A DNA stretch of 64,000 nt, from NCBI RefSeq assembly GCF_032854445.1, contig NC_088296.1, positions 10,764,706 to 10,828,705 of the forward strand, read 5' to 3'. Source of the stretch: Liolophura sinensis. Lineage: Eukaryota; Mollusca; Polyplacophora; Chitonida; Chitonidae. Position numbers and translations under genes: made by a program. This document shows, piece after piece, positions 35,736 to 48,065 of the stretch; positions within the stretch are counted from its first letter, which is position 1, and each line of letters starts with the position of its first letter. The notes under the pieces were generated by a model that saw only the letters and a program-made list of their open reading frames with translations, did no database searches and had not been told where the DNA came from.

Positions 35736-38058
35736 TGCTCATTCATACTATTCATGCTAACGTGCTGGGAGTCTCACATTCGTTCCATTTAGATCTTGAA
35801 AGACCATAAGGCGTCTGGATTTGACAAAAGCCGGCTTTCAATTTAACTCCCTCTGATGTTGGTCATCGCGTGCTGAGGGACACTTCGTGACTGGTCATCT
35901 TGTAATTTCCTCCCATTTGTGGTCAGGTCACAGTGAAATGTATGAGAAGAGGTTTCGTTCATCAGAGGTCCCACCGGACTGAACAGCCACGGAACACAGC
36001 ATATAAATGACGGACTGTATTGTTCCTATGTCTTCGGGTGTGTTCTGTTACAGTACACCTATAGAAGGTGTGTTACGACTGTGTCTCTTTTCGAAATGCT
36101 GTGTAAAAATGTGACGGTCCGTGAATTGTAAGTCACCGGGGTATATTTGAAGTGTTGCTGTTGTTGGAATTCCGTCGGTAAGTTGAGTGAGATATGGAAT
36201 GATCAGACTTCCCTTCACTTCAGAAAATGCGCTTTTGTACATGAATATGAGTGGCGAAAATGAGCTAGTGTAGTACCTTTCAGTGCTTCCATTAGTGTAC
36301 ATGGTAAGTGGGATAAAACCCGTTGCAGCATTGCGAACATCACTTGATTATAGTACTAAGACATCATAGACCAAAGGTCACCACTATCGTCGTTGTTCTG
36401 ATTTTATTTTGTAAGGAGAAAACCGATATTCATTCAAATGAACAGTCATATCGCGAATACTAGATTATAATTAGCTGGTGTTCTGGTGTTGTCGTTGTTG
36501 TCAGGCAGCAATATAACTATGTGGGGAGTGAGACAACTTAGTGTTCAGACAGAGCGCTTGCAGAACGATAATTTGCAGTGAGAGCAAGCAAACGGAACAA
36601 CTATCTGCAAAGAAACATGCGCAAAGACAAAGGTGGAATCTCACTCGAATATGCAGAAAAAAGTTGAACTTTGTGTTGTTGTTTTTATTTTCTGGCTATC
36701 CTTTGTAACTCACTAAATCGATAGATGTTGAATAATACATTCCCGATGGTTTCAACTCAGCTAACAAGTTATTTTTACCGATAGATAGGGTGGAAACCTT
36801 TGAGGAAATGTTGATGAAATGGAAAGCGCAAGTGGAATTCAAAGGTGCACTTTAGAACGTGTTTTATTTACATTCAGGCCTCATGTGCAGCGCAAGCTTT
36901 ATGGGTGTTTGTAGATCCTCGGTGATCGTATTCATTAACAAATCATAGTTCTAATTTGGAAAGCAAAATTAAGTTTCCAGATTTCAGTCTGTTGACTCTG
37001 TGAGTTTCTTTCCTTGATGTTACTGAAAACCCCAATCTTTATTAAAGTACATTATCTGGTATGCTTGAATCAAATTTCCAATATTGCTGAAAGCCAAAAA
37101 TGTAGTACATCTCCAGCTCAAAGCCTCTTAATTTTTGAAGAACGAATGTGTCAATTTTTGCATGTAAAATTTGTCCTTACATTGAATTAAGAAAAGTTAA
37201 CCTTTTCATATCTTGCAAAACATAGTATTTCTGACATTTACCAGAAGGATCGTCCTAAAAAATATTCCAAAGATCTTGTTCAGCTTACGTTCTTACCCTT
37301 TAGGGCAAACTGCAAATAATTCTGTGAGACAGAAAAAAGGTGTCGACTTAAACGCATAACAGGATTTTTTATAGCAGTGCTTTCGGCTAGATCATAATCC
37401 TGACAATTTTTTTTTTACGGTGATGGAAACTTTTGTGTTGTACTGAGTAAAAAGCTGCTATTGTCAACACATGTTTATTGAGGCGAGTGGTGTAACCAAG
37501 TAGCAGTTGCTTAAATTAAATTTCTACACATCACCTTGTACACGAATCCCTCTTCTTAGTTTTTAATTTCTGTAGAGTATATTTTGGTACTGGTTTGCAT
37601 AAGGTTCGGTAAATATTAGCCTAGCTTAGTTGAAAACTGTCCTATCCAATGTTTAATGAAATTTTACCTAACGATCGCAAAATGTGTTTGATTTCGTACA
37701 TTTGCATTAAGGGAGTGGAGCACTGATAAACTCCAAATTTTAGCCTCATGTTACGTGGTAATCAATATTTTGGGAGGAGCGTTAATTTCGGGCATAACAA
37801 CATGAGAGTAAATCATATCGTACTCAGTGCATGCCAAATCAGATCGCTCGGCTATACGGAAACATTTTTGTTCTTTTCCAGGTCTTTGTTACATTGTAAA
37901 AGATGATGTGTCGTCACGGGAAAGGCAATTGTAATTAACTTGTAATTAGGCTGGTCTTGTAAACCGGCTTGGTATTTACAGTTATTAAAACAATATCACA
38001 CCAAAGTACACGGTTCTGTAAAAAAGAATACAGAGTGTAAATCTCTGTGTGCATATAG
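35736..38058. other. Unannotated sequence, about 2.3 kb
   Basis: No gene or repeat is recognised. An 84-codon minus frame at 36048-36302 has no known domain. A local GTAATTA doublet lies near 37930-37950. Confidence 0.45.
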
Positions 38059-38303
38059 GTTAGCGTGGCAGTCAAGCGCAGTCACCCAGGAGCTTCTTAT
38101 CATTGCAGCCGCTCTGAGTTCAAATCCACTTCATGCTAGTCTCATCTCCAGTCGTACGTTGGAATGTCTGTCAGCATCCTACGGATGGTCGTGGGTTTCC
38201 CCAGGCTCTGTCCGGCTTCCTTCCCCCGTAAAAGTGTCCACCGTCGTATAAGTGAAATATTATCGGGTACTGTGTAAAACATCAATAAAATAGATAAATA
38301 AAA
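38059..38303 (+). repeat. F1 SINE, near full length, diverged
   Basis: GTTAGCGTGGCAGTCAAGCG, CACCCAGGAGC, the B-box-like GAGTTCAAATCC, CCTACGGATGGTCGTGGGTT, CACCGTCGTATAAGTGAAAT, and a tail TGTGTAAAACATCAATAAAA. Many substitutions suggest an older insertion than the copies with visible target duplications. Confidence 0.9.
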
Positions 38304-38984
38304 GTGTGGGAGCTGATATACGAGTCATTTCACGGTATATGTCATAAAAGTATCATTGCAGCTAAAATAATTGCAATAACACTGATTTTGAATGCCCTAT
38401 TGATTTGGTTTACGAGTGGAACTCTAATGTCAGATTTAAATTTGTCTTTTTATATCACTTAATTCCACACTTTTTTATTTCCAACTTCCTTTTCACTTTC
38501 TGGCCAAAAACAAAACTAATCAATCAAGTTTGAGCCGGTTCGTCTTTGGACGGTAGTCGACGTAGACTACCGTCCCGCTTTGTTTTTGGCACGGCGCCTT
38601 AATTTGCAAACACTCTTCATCTCAGGTTAAAATATGTATTCTCTGGGCTACGAGGTTACATGGGAGATTTTTCATTGTCAAGTTCTGGCCCCAAATTGTT
38701 TTGATTTGTTACATATAAGTTGTGCACGTGGCTGGACTGTACAGTTCATGTCTCGTTGGCAATGGTTGGAGTTTTTAGTGATTTTCTTAAATGTTAGGTC
38801 GGCAAAATTGCATTATTTAGGAAAGAGACTTTGAAGCGTATTTCGTTTAAAGGGTAAACGAAACCTTAAGGAATATTTACATGAAGAAACGGTGGTAGCT
38901 GGGTCATTCAGAACTTTGCAGTCAGGGAATAGTAATTGGACCTTCTTCGAAAACCAACTTTTGACTTACTTACCATACTTCATT
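38304..38984. other. Unannotated; contains an 11-bp perfect hairpin
   Basis: 38548-38575 is GGACGGTAGTC, a 6-base spacer, then GACTACCGTCC, a perfect short inverted repeat. No gene is recognised. Confidence 0.5.
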
Positions 38985-39056
38985 TGTTGTTAGCGCTGTA
39001 TTCAAGAAATTTTCGCATGTACCTGTCATAAGTATTGTGGGTGGAGATTAAAGGAA
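38985..39056 (-). repeat. F1 SINE, decayed 3' fragment
   Basis: GTTAGCGCTGTATTCAAGAA, then CATAAGTATTGTGGGTGGAG, resemble the complement of the F1 tail and adjacent body. The match is weak but colinear. Confidence 0.4.
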
Positions 39057-40667
39057 CTTTCTTTGTGCACCACCGACCTTCGGCAATTTGCTCATGAAGT
39101 TTTTCATGCGTGTGTGGACTATATAGTTAAGCCCGTCACGTTGATGAAACACAAGTGGTATTCAAAGAACGTTGAACTTCCAACGAACAAGGTGAAATAT
39201 CTGGATTCCATGTCTAATGTTGGGATTGAATATGGATCTCCTGTGTTCTGGTGATTGGGTTAAAACAAACGTCTAAACCACTAGGCCAAGACCCGCTGCC
39301 CACCAAAAAAATAAGTTAGTATCCTGAAACTTAACCGCTGAAGAAAAAGGCTCTGTAATGTCCTTTACTTATATAGCTTTGGAAATGACTTGACTTTTCC
39401 CTGTCATTGAATACCCTTGCTTCCGGGTACAAAATGCCATTTTCATTTTTAATGAAATGAGCGGAGGCTGCTTAGTAATCAATTCTGGGTACAAAGGAAA
39501 AAAAAGATAAGCAACTTGTATATTTTTTCTGTGTTTCCGGTCCATTAAACAATAAAAGCCTTTGCGAATAAATTTTTACTTTTTCCAAAGAATTACATTC
39601 AAATTTTTGATCACTTAACTTTGTGAATAATGAATCATTGATAAAATTGTTGCCAATTATTCTGACGAGTTGTTTCCTGGTTCACAAATTGGGTTGTTTT
39701 TAGACGAGTAACAAGGGGTACTATCTGATCCTAACTGAAACCAATTTCCGTTTTTGTGATGTGTAAGGTATCATTACGACAAATTCGAACGAAATTTATA
39801 CTAATTTCATCACGTCTTGTATCATGTTACAAAGGAAAATTTGGTCAGAGATGAATTGTCAAGTGGAGTGTTGGGTGTTTTTATTTTAAAGTTGTTTTTT
39901 TTTGGTTGAAATACAGAACATGTTAACGTACAAACGATCGGTTATACAGCCAAGAACTTTGCCGATTGGTTTGAATTAGATGTTTGTTCACTTAAATCAT
40001 CACAGCTAAGTCAGTTTTCTGTTTCTTTTGTAATTAGGCATTTTAATTTTGGGTTTGGTGGCTCTTTGAAAGTCAGTAAGAACAACTGAATGCCACACAT
40101 TACGATACCCATTAGTCTGCTAATATTTAAAGCGGTATCATCATTTTAAATGGTAAAATTAAATGGCAATGTCATCTGTCAAATATATTTCCACGCTCTA
40201 ATTATTTATGATCACATAAATGGAAAGAATCTGAAAATATGAAGTAAGCATCAGTAGAAAATCATTGAAACATGCCTGAGAATATCTTTATCTATGTCTC
40301 GGATTTTTCTTTACACAATTGAACTGCATGTTGCGTTCATTAAGGTTTGGATCAGAAACCTGGAGAGTTGGATAGCCTTTCTTGTAAGCCCATAGTACAC
40401 ATTGTGGAGAGAAAATCTCGTTCTGAGCCTGTGTAACAGATTGTGGTTTCCATGCTCTAAATCAATTTATTATAACTTATAAGGTAATTCTCGGTTTCTA
40501 TTACTCGAGAGACAGTCACATGATATTCCGCAGAACATGACGTACAGCGATCACGCGCACTAAGGAATGCAGCGTCAGGCTCACAAAGTATTGTCCCACG
40601 TTCACGAGGCGATGTCCAACAATCACGTGCGTTTATTCCCCAGAAGCTACCTCCCTTTGAGAATTAT
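39057..40667. other. Unannotated sequence
   Basis: About 1.6 kb of AT-rich DNA with homopolymer T and A runs. No gene is recognised. Confidence 0.5.
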
Positions 40668-40774
40668 CTGGGCTCTGCCCGGTTGCCTTCCACGAATAAT
40701 GCTGGCCGCCGTCGTATAAGTAGAATATTCTTGAATTCGGCGTAAAACACCAATCAAATCAATAAATAGATAAA
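40668..40774 (+). repeat. F1 SINE, 3' part
   Basis: CTGGGCTCTGCCCGGTTGCC, ATAATGCTGGCCGCCGTCGT, ATAAGTAGAATATTCTTGAA, TTCGGCGTAAAACACCAATC and AATAAATAGATAAA. The tail is well preserved; the proximal two thirds are missing. Confidence 0.92.
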
Positions 40775-41199
40775 GTCTGTGGGAAACCAGACGAAGTCGG
40801 TAACGATTTATTCATTCATTGGCAAAATTGATCATTGATACATGTACATGCAAGATGACGTTTCTACTGATGTTTACAAATTTTCAAATTCTTTCCATTT
40901 ATACGATCATAAATGATTAAAACATAGAAATATATTTATCAGCTGACATTACGATTTGATTCTACCATTTAAGCTGATGGTACCGTTTTAAATATTAGCA
41001 GACTTGTGGGTGTTGTAATGTGTGTCATTCAGTTATTCTTATTCCAAGGAATATTATCTACAAACAGAACAAAATCCAGTCGTCCTCCAGTCACCCATCA
41101 GAACTGTACATGAAAACACTATACAGAAAGAACATGCGGTGGAGCGGGACGTCATGAATTGTCAACTCGAGAGAAATGATATTCAACGACGGCAACTTG

Positions 41200-41318
41200 T
41201 CGGGAGCTGGCAAACCTTCCTACTTAGGACAGGAAAGGAAGCCAACGTGAAGACGACATGAGTTGGACTTACAGCGACGGCATTGCTGAGAGATACGTGG
41301 GTCATTGTGCCGTGCCGT
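41200..41318 (-). repeat. F1 SINE, 5' half
   Basis: GAGCTGGCAAACCTTCCTAC, GGAAAGGAAGCCAACGTGA, ATGAGTTGGACTTACAGCGA, GGCATTGCTGAGAGATACGT and GGGTCATTGTGCCGT correspond in order to the complement of the F1 proximal body and tRNA-like head. The B-box region has a small deletion. Confidence 0.8.
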
Positions 41319-42585
41319 CAGGATACTGAATATTACTGTATGTCCTGCTCTAATAACAAACATAAATCAAAGCAACCTGACGTTAAGAAAATAATGCGTT
41401 CCAATTTCGTTATTAATTGAGGAAAATTTGTACATTTAGGCATTAGTTGAATGATAACATCCTGGACTTAATTCTCGTTGGCTACGGCTTATTCTTATTG
41501 GAATGCCATTTTCTCCCTTCTTTGCATTGAGACAGTATACACTCACATGCAATATGACGAACATAGACATGTAGGTATGAGTTAGGAAATACTGACGGCA
41601 GTTGTGTCTTATATGTAGCATTCTTAGCTCACATACACATGTCCACACACAAAAAAAAATAGTGATCGCAGAGTTATTCTGGTTAAATCTCATGAAGATA
41701 TTGAATGACGCGGTATTGCCAGATGCCAAAAGCCAAATGAAGGCCTTACACCGTCTACCGGAAGTGGACCTCGTTTTGAAAGAGGTCATTTCCGGTTGTG
41801 GTTTCCGGTGGAGCCAACTAAATTGGTCTGCGATCTAAGCTGCTTTAAATATGAAGGCCCCGTTGTTCCACGAATGGTGTTTAAGCTATAAATACCGACG
41901 TCTCAAAACGAGATCTCCTTAAAGCAGTTTCCAAAATAATCAAATCCCGCTGTGTTTAGGGTAAATCTCTAGTCTAAGAACCACGGCTGGTGCCCGGTGT
42001 ATTGATTAAAGTGTAGTCTGCCAAGCCTCCCTAACTATGCTTTAGCATTTTCGCACTTGGAAATCGCGCAGAAACCCCGGCTAGAGACCAAATCACCAAA
42101 ATGGGCAATTACGTGAATTGAATGACAAAGCACGTCATATGTGATCCGGGTAACGAAGGGCTCATCGTTAGTTCTGTGAAATGAAATTGATCCATTGGCT
42201 TCAGCAAAATGAAGGTTATATCTGACATGTTTGCTGATAATTGCAAATAATAACGTGATGAGTTGAGGACCAATTAGATGGCTTAGCGTATGCCACACTT
42301 GTTTAGCATTATGCTTAAGATTTTCTGCTTTTCAGCTCTAACCAACAGTCAGGTTTGAAACTGTTCTCGATTTAAAGGTAAATCAGCTTCCCTGCTAAAC
42401 GCATAGACAAACCAGTTGAATAGAAACCCTGGATACACAATCTTAGCTTATTTTTTGTAAACTGGGGATTATATTGTATATCCGCCCATTCCGAGATTCC
42501 TAATGCTTACAAAAGTTGTTCACGTCATTATTATAACTATGATTACTGGCAGATAAGCTTATAATTGGCATATACTTAAAGATGT
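41319..42585. other. Unannotated sequence
   Basis: Frames on opposite strands overlap at 41436-41838 (117 and 78 codons); no domain is recognised in either. Confidence 0.45.
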
Positions 42586-42778
42586 ACAGTATGGAGATCA
42601 AAACCAGAACTGCGACGACAATGTGATAGCACATGGGGGGTGGAGTGGGGGGTGGGGGTTCTGTTCACTCCGATTTCCAAGTCCCATGAACCTAACACGA
42701 GTTATATCAGCTAAATTCTGGAAAACAGCTTTTAGTAGTTAGGTAAAAAGTAGTTGTTTACCCCAGAGATTTGTTCTT
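42586..42778 (+). repeat. R3 dispersed repeat, diverged 5' part
   Basis: CAGTATGGAGATCAAAACCA, GAACTGCGACGACAATGTGA and GTTTACCCCAGAGATTTGTT match the opening blocks of R3 at 24016. In the middle lies a G-rich insert (42635-42658, runs of 6, 6 and 5 G) that other copies lack. Confidence 0.55.
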
Positions 42779-43447
42779 AGGCGCCGAATGGTTTCTGAGA
42801 TTTTCCAGATCCACTGGGAATAAAGTAAGTGCAGCCCTCTTAACACTGCACCGTTTTGGCTGCGAACAGCTTTGGAAAGTTTGATAAGATAGAGCCCAGC
42901 TTAGCCACAGCTGTTCACCAAGTGGTTACCTCCATACATTATTTTCTCGTTAGTTTTGTACCCCATGACCGAATCTGTGGCACAGGTCACCAAATTTTGG
43001 ACGCCTTTTTGATGTCTGACAGTAAAGATGCAATAGAAGGCGGTGTTTTATTCTCGCAGGTCGTCTGATAGCGCTGACACTTATCCCCCAAGGTACGATC
43101 TACTGATTTCTTGGCGCACATACCGACGATCTGGTCGCAGACGTCGTTGGAATGGAAAATTCGCGTTCTGTTTTGACGGGAGAGGAGCACATCAGCCATA
43201 GAATTCGAGTGAAACATTCGGTTATTTATACTCTACACCTTTTGTGTCGTAAAGCTGCAGCATTCCCTTGGCTGAAGTTTCATTACAGCCACAGTGAACT
43301 AGACGGGTTTACCAGGAAACAATTGTGACACACGGGTGAGAAAACGATACAGCTGTATTAACTGTTACTATGTAGACGACATATATCCCATATATCAATA
43401 GCAATCCTTGATGGAAATGGTTTAGTGTTATTATCTGTTAAATACTA
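42779..43447. other. Unannotated sequence
   Basis: Open frames overlap on both strands (plus 42856-43068, minus 42987-43217). The minus one is Cys/Lys-rich but unrecognised. Confidence 0.4.
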
Positions 43448-43720
43448 TGAAAATTCTACCTCACTGACGTCTAATAAATTGCATTAAAATCACTGCATTT
43501 TTTTTTATCTAATTCAGCTTAAGCCATGGCGCTAGGGTCGTATAATTTGCTACCACTGAGGCATTCATATGAAGAGTCAGAATAAAGCCAGATAATTGTC
43601 AGCAGGCAGTATTTCATCGGTTACCATGACCATTTACCAATTATCACACTGTCGTCGCTGATCTAATATTACTGTCTATGTTGTTTGTCTTCTATTATTT
43701 TATTATGTTGCATCTTTATG
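43448..43720 (-). repeat. R3 dispersed repeat, long copy
   Basis: On the plus strand: AAATTCTACCTCACTGACGT, CTAATAAATTGCATTAAAAT, CACTGCATTTTTTTTTATCT, AATTCAGCTTAAGCCATGGC, GCTAGGGTCGTATAATTTGC, then CATCGGTTACCATGACCATT and TATCACACTGTCGTCGCTGA. These are the reverse complement, in reverse order, of the blocks in the 24016 and 19398 copies. Confidence 0.75.
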
Positions 43721-46700
43721 TTATCTTTTTTCTTACCGTAATTAGTCAGCATGTTCATTTAGGTTTCTAACCGTATTTCAGGCACCCGGTGAATCCTGCT
43801 GGTTCCCAGCGGACACTGCTTGCACTCCTATTACTCTCTCCTATTGTAGAAGTGTTATATTCACCAGTTCCGCGTATAACTCCGTAAAAGAAATAAATAT
43901 ATAATCTGTTTAAGGAAAAGAAAATCTTAAAGGAAGAAACCGAAAGTTCAGTCCATGAAAAAAATAGGACGGTTTTCTTGTTTTTTAATCCTTATTCTTC
44001 ACATCAACAAATTCAACTTTTTAACCATAATCCGTACAATGTCCTAAACTAATTAACTATGCCGTACCTGTAATGATATCAATTTGTCGACCTTTTGCAT
44101 CGAACGCTCTTGTCCTATGGAAGAAATTGTCATGTAAAATGTCATGCCAAATCACGCGCACTGTAATATCATTGGTTTACATTGGCCTAGCCAGTACATG
44201 AGGCTGAACCTCTGTGTTCTTCTAAACACATGCTTAAGGGTTTCATCATGGGACGATTGACACGAAGGAGATGGTAACGACTGCTTTTGCACACACTCCG
44301 CGACAACGCTGTCTGCTGGGACTGCAAAGTAGGCCGTACTCATTCTGTCATATAAACTGACCGCTATCGATCTACAACCCGTCTTGTTCGAGGGTCTCGC
44401 TTACTTGTAACATTAACAGGTCCTCTTTATAAAGCCCAGGGACTCGGGTTATCTGAGGTGAAGTAAGTGAAGCGAACATAATAGTTATTGACACACTTTA
44501 CGGAGATATCTCAGCAATATGTAGCAGTTTGGATTCAACAGTGCCAGGACCACATTTCACCATCTGAACTCCAGATGCTTTAACTGGGGTGGGCTGGGGA
44601 GGGGGATTTTACCCTAAGCTCTAGATTAGTAGGTCGACGTCTGTGGGCAACCACTCCATATCAGCCCACTGGGAAGGCAGTTTATTTCCAGATCCATTGT
44701 TCTGGGATTTAGTTCACACAAAAAATGCCCACTGCATTCAGGGTATTTAGGGGGGAGATTCCTCAGAAAAGTTGTCAGTGATAGAGAGGGCCAGTCCACT
44801 GTGCCAAAAGATTTCCTTACCAAACTCCAGAAGCTGTCAACACCAGGCAATCTATACACGGTCGGTCATTATCCTAGCTTGGCGAAATCGCCAAAATTTC
44901 TAGGGAGTCATTGCTTTATGGAAACAATTACTTCAGTGGAACCGCTACATTGGAAGAGATGTACCCTTCTCTTTCTAGGAAGGACAAAGCAGGGTAAATC
45001 ATGGACTTTCCGCGTTCTGCATCGTGGCATTTTAAATGGTTTTGTAGATATCTACATATAGTATCTGCAAAGGCCATGGTGAATACGGTGAGAAATGTAG
45101 TGGGGGTATGGGGGGGGGGCGTATTACAAAAGCTCTACTATTCCTCGATGATATAGAAATTATAGGCTTGGGTGATAACAGGTGCTCTTTTAACTTCTTC
45201 CTATCATCAGTGTTTTGCAAAACTTACACTCACACCAGGCTTCGGAAATATAACAAGATTGAAGATAGTGATATATGTGAAATACATTGTAAACTTCATA
45301 ATGTTTACAACAAAAGGCTATTAACTGAATTTCGGCGAACAGAAAATATAAGCTTGCTGCATAATGTTTTGCTGTTAAGAATTTAAAGAAATGTGAAAGT
45401 ACGACCTCGTGACTGGCAGGTTCTGGACAATTAATATTTGCACTATATGAATACATTATAAAGTGGTACAAAACTGTTTTTGTTCACTTCTTCCAGGAGG
45501 GAAAGGAACAATAGGCTGTTTCTCTGAAATACTTCGTTTTTTGGTGCTAAAGATCACCTATGTAATATGTATGCAGGCGAAGAGGTCAGTTGAGTTTGTT
45601 CCTAAGTCGAAAATCGAAACGACATTACTGTAAAAATCATAAAAACTGTTAACATCTTTATCACACGAGAGAGTTACAATGGCCTGAGATTTAGAACTGT
45701 ATGTTATCTATTTATTGGCAATTTTCTGCCTTGTTTCTCTGCAAAATGTTTTCATCGAGCAATAAATTGTAGAATGGGCTCTTAGACCGCCATATTTGGC
45801 GGACTAAGATTACCGGATACAACACATAAACTGTATCTCTTATCACGCTGCTTTAAATTTCGCTTTTCCCTAGAGGCAAGCACAGATTTTGACTACATTC
45901 AATAGATAATATTCCCCAACAGGCCTGCCTGGTAAAACGGATTGTGGTAGCGTTTTATTGTAGGCATCTGTACACTGTTAAAACTTCGGATATTTTTGAG
46001 ACACAACATGTCCATATGATAGTGATACAAAACAGATGGATTTTATATGGGCAATATGGCCAGGATGCAGGGTAACCAGCATAGGCGACAACAGGAGAGT
46101 ATTGAGTTGGAACTCTTCTTCACTTTATTCTCGTTAAAGGTAAAAACAGCCCTACTCTGCCATGTGACTTGCGAAAAAAGTCAACCATTGTTGACATTAA
46201 CCTGTCTTATCTTGTTCCAGAAGGTCAGGTGACACGTCTTTCCTTTAAGGACTTCTTAAGTTCACAAACTCCGATCATTCGTCTTGTGTAAATTACACTT
46301 TATGAAACTTTTTTCAGACGCCCATCTTATAAAAAATATGATCAAAATATTTGTCTAACACTAGTGACAATTCACATGATGCAGTTGGACCTTTTCTACC
46401 TTTTTAGATAAAAGAATTCGAACTCGAAACTCCCCAATTGACGATATACTATGCGTCAAAGCGCATTCGTTAAATGCATTTCGGTATTTTTGTTATGGGA
46501 TAGCCTGATATAAATTAGTAGAGCTATTACCTTAATCCAGTTGGAAAGGAGCTGAAAGTCAGATGCTATAAAGGGGCCTTGTACCGACACTGACTGGTGT
46601 CAAATATCTCTGATCAACCAGTTTAGGTTGGAAGACCGTCTGGCCGATCTCAGTGATCAGAGAAGAATTTCACATATTTTTCTTATCCGTGACACGATAT

Positions 46701-47503
46701 TTACGTCTGGTAATGTGCCATGGCGACTGGAATGTTCTCTTGGTTTTAATAAAACAAGCATTGGAAACATGATCCCAAAATTGAAGACCGCTATGACATG
46801 TGCACACGGACAATATGCTACAGATAACCGATGTGCCTCATCTGTCATTTTTTAATCGCAACTGTGCTTTAAATTGGTATGAACTTGTATGGCGCTTCCA
46901 GGTTTATATATCGAGGAAACTGTGAAATAGCATGGACGGAAACGACATGCAAAACAAAGAACGAGAAAGCGATCGTGAGGTGAATTTGTAGCCCACCAAA
47001 CAGGCTCTAATAGAAGAGTTCTTTTCTTTGCAGATTTACAGGATACATTGTCAAGACAATGCAAACACCTGTAATTTAATTCCTTGATAAGTGGTCGTGA
47101 GTCCTTGAACCGTGTGGCAAGCAGCTTCACGCCAATCAGTTGTAGTGATGAATGCAAGTCCGTGTGGAAATAGCGATGGGAGGGCCGTCAGGTATTCGAT
47201 TACCGGTATTGTTATGTACACTTCGCCTGATGAATGGAGATTGGTGCGAGGATAAGCTATAAAATAATTACGCCGTTGTTATTGATTATGGAGGGAAATT
47301 AATTGAAATTAACCAAGCATGTAATTAACTGGCCGCAAAACCATCTGATGCAGTCGACGTTTGTGAAATGATGGGTGAAATAGGGAATTAAAAGTCAGTG
47401 AGGATTGCGCATACCTATATAGTAATACCTGTATGAGGCACGTATGACACATGGGGATTGAGAACGAAGATGAGGGACGTCTTAACTGTATATGTGTTAC
47501 CAA
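43721..47503. other. Unannotated sequence, about 3.8 kb
   Basis: No gene is supported. Open frames of 62-101 codons overlap on both strands (for example minus 46852-47157). A G-quadruplex-capable run lies at 44586-44605 and a poly-G run at 45102-45119. A very decayed F1-like 3' end may lie near 43775-43900. 47260-47330 is dense in TAATTA-type motifs. Confidence 0.45.
44586..44605 (+). other. G-quadruplex-capable motif
   Basis: Runs of 4, 3, 4 and 5 G are separated by T, CT and A, the canonical short-loop G4 pattern. Confidence 0.75.
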
Positions 47504-48065
47504 CACGTATAGACAATATGATACATCTCTTACACACATGTGACGTCATAACAGCACGTATAGACGATATGATGCATCTCTTTATACACATGTGATGTCA
47601 TAACAGCACGTATAGACGATATGATGCATCTCTTTATACACATGTGACGTCATAACAGCACGTATAGATGATATGATACATCTCTTTAGACACATGTGAC
47701 GTCATAACAGCAAGTATAGACGATATGATACATCTCTTTATACACATGTGTCGTCATAGCAGCACGTATAGACGATATGATGCATCCCTTTATACACATG
47801 TGACGCCATAGCAGCACGTATAAACGATATTATGCATCTCTTTATACGCATGTGACGTCATAGCAGCACGTATAGACGATGTGATACATCTCTTTATACA
47901 CATGTGACGTCATAGCAGCACGTATAGACGATGTGATACATCTCTTTATACACATGTGACGTCATAACAGCACGTATAGACGATGTGATACATCTCTTTA
48001 TACACATGTGACGTCATAGCAGCACGTATAGACGATGTGATACATCTCTTTATACACATATGCGA
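47504..48065. repeat. 52-bp minisatellite with CRE and E-box motifs
   Basis: Nearly 11 units of 52 bp, each CACGTATAGACGATATGATG, CATCTCTTTATA, CACATGTGACGTCATAACAG. The first ten units place an E-box-like CACATGTG directly against a CRE-like octamer. The octamer is perfect TGACGTCA in seven of the ten (units 1, 3, 4 and 7-10) and one base off in units 2, 5 and 6. The last unit is truncated. The four rightmost full units are the most alike, which suggests recent expansion from that side. No gene is seen on either flank. Confidence 0.97.

Noticed and set aside
42987-43217. 76-codon minus frame, Cys/Lys-rich
   Set aside because: Overlaps a plus-strand frame; no domain was recognised.
43775-43900. 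Possible very decayed F1 SINE 3' half
   Set aside because: Only scattered words match (CGGACACTGC, GCGTATAACTCCG); too weak to annotate.
46400-46470. B-box-like GAGTTCGAATTC on the minus strand
   Set aside because: No matching A box or acceptor-stem pairing was found at the right distance.
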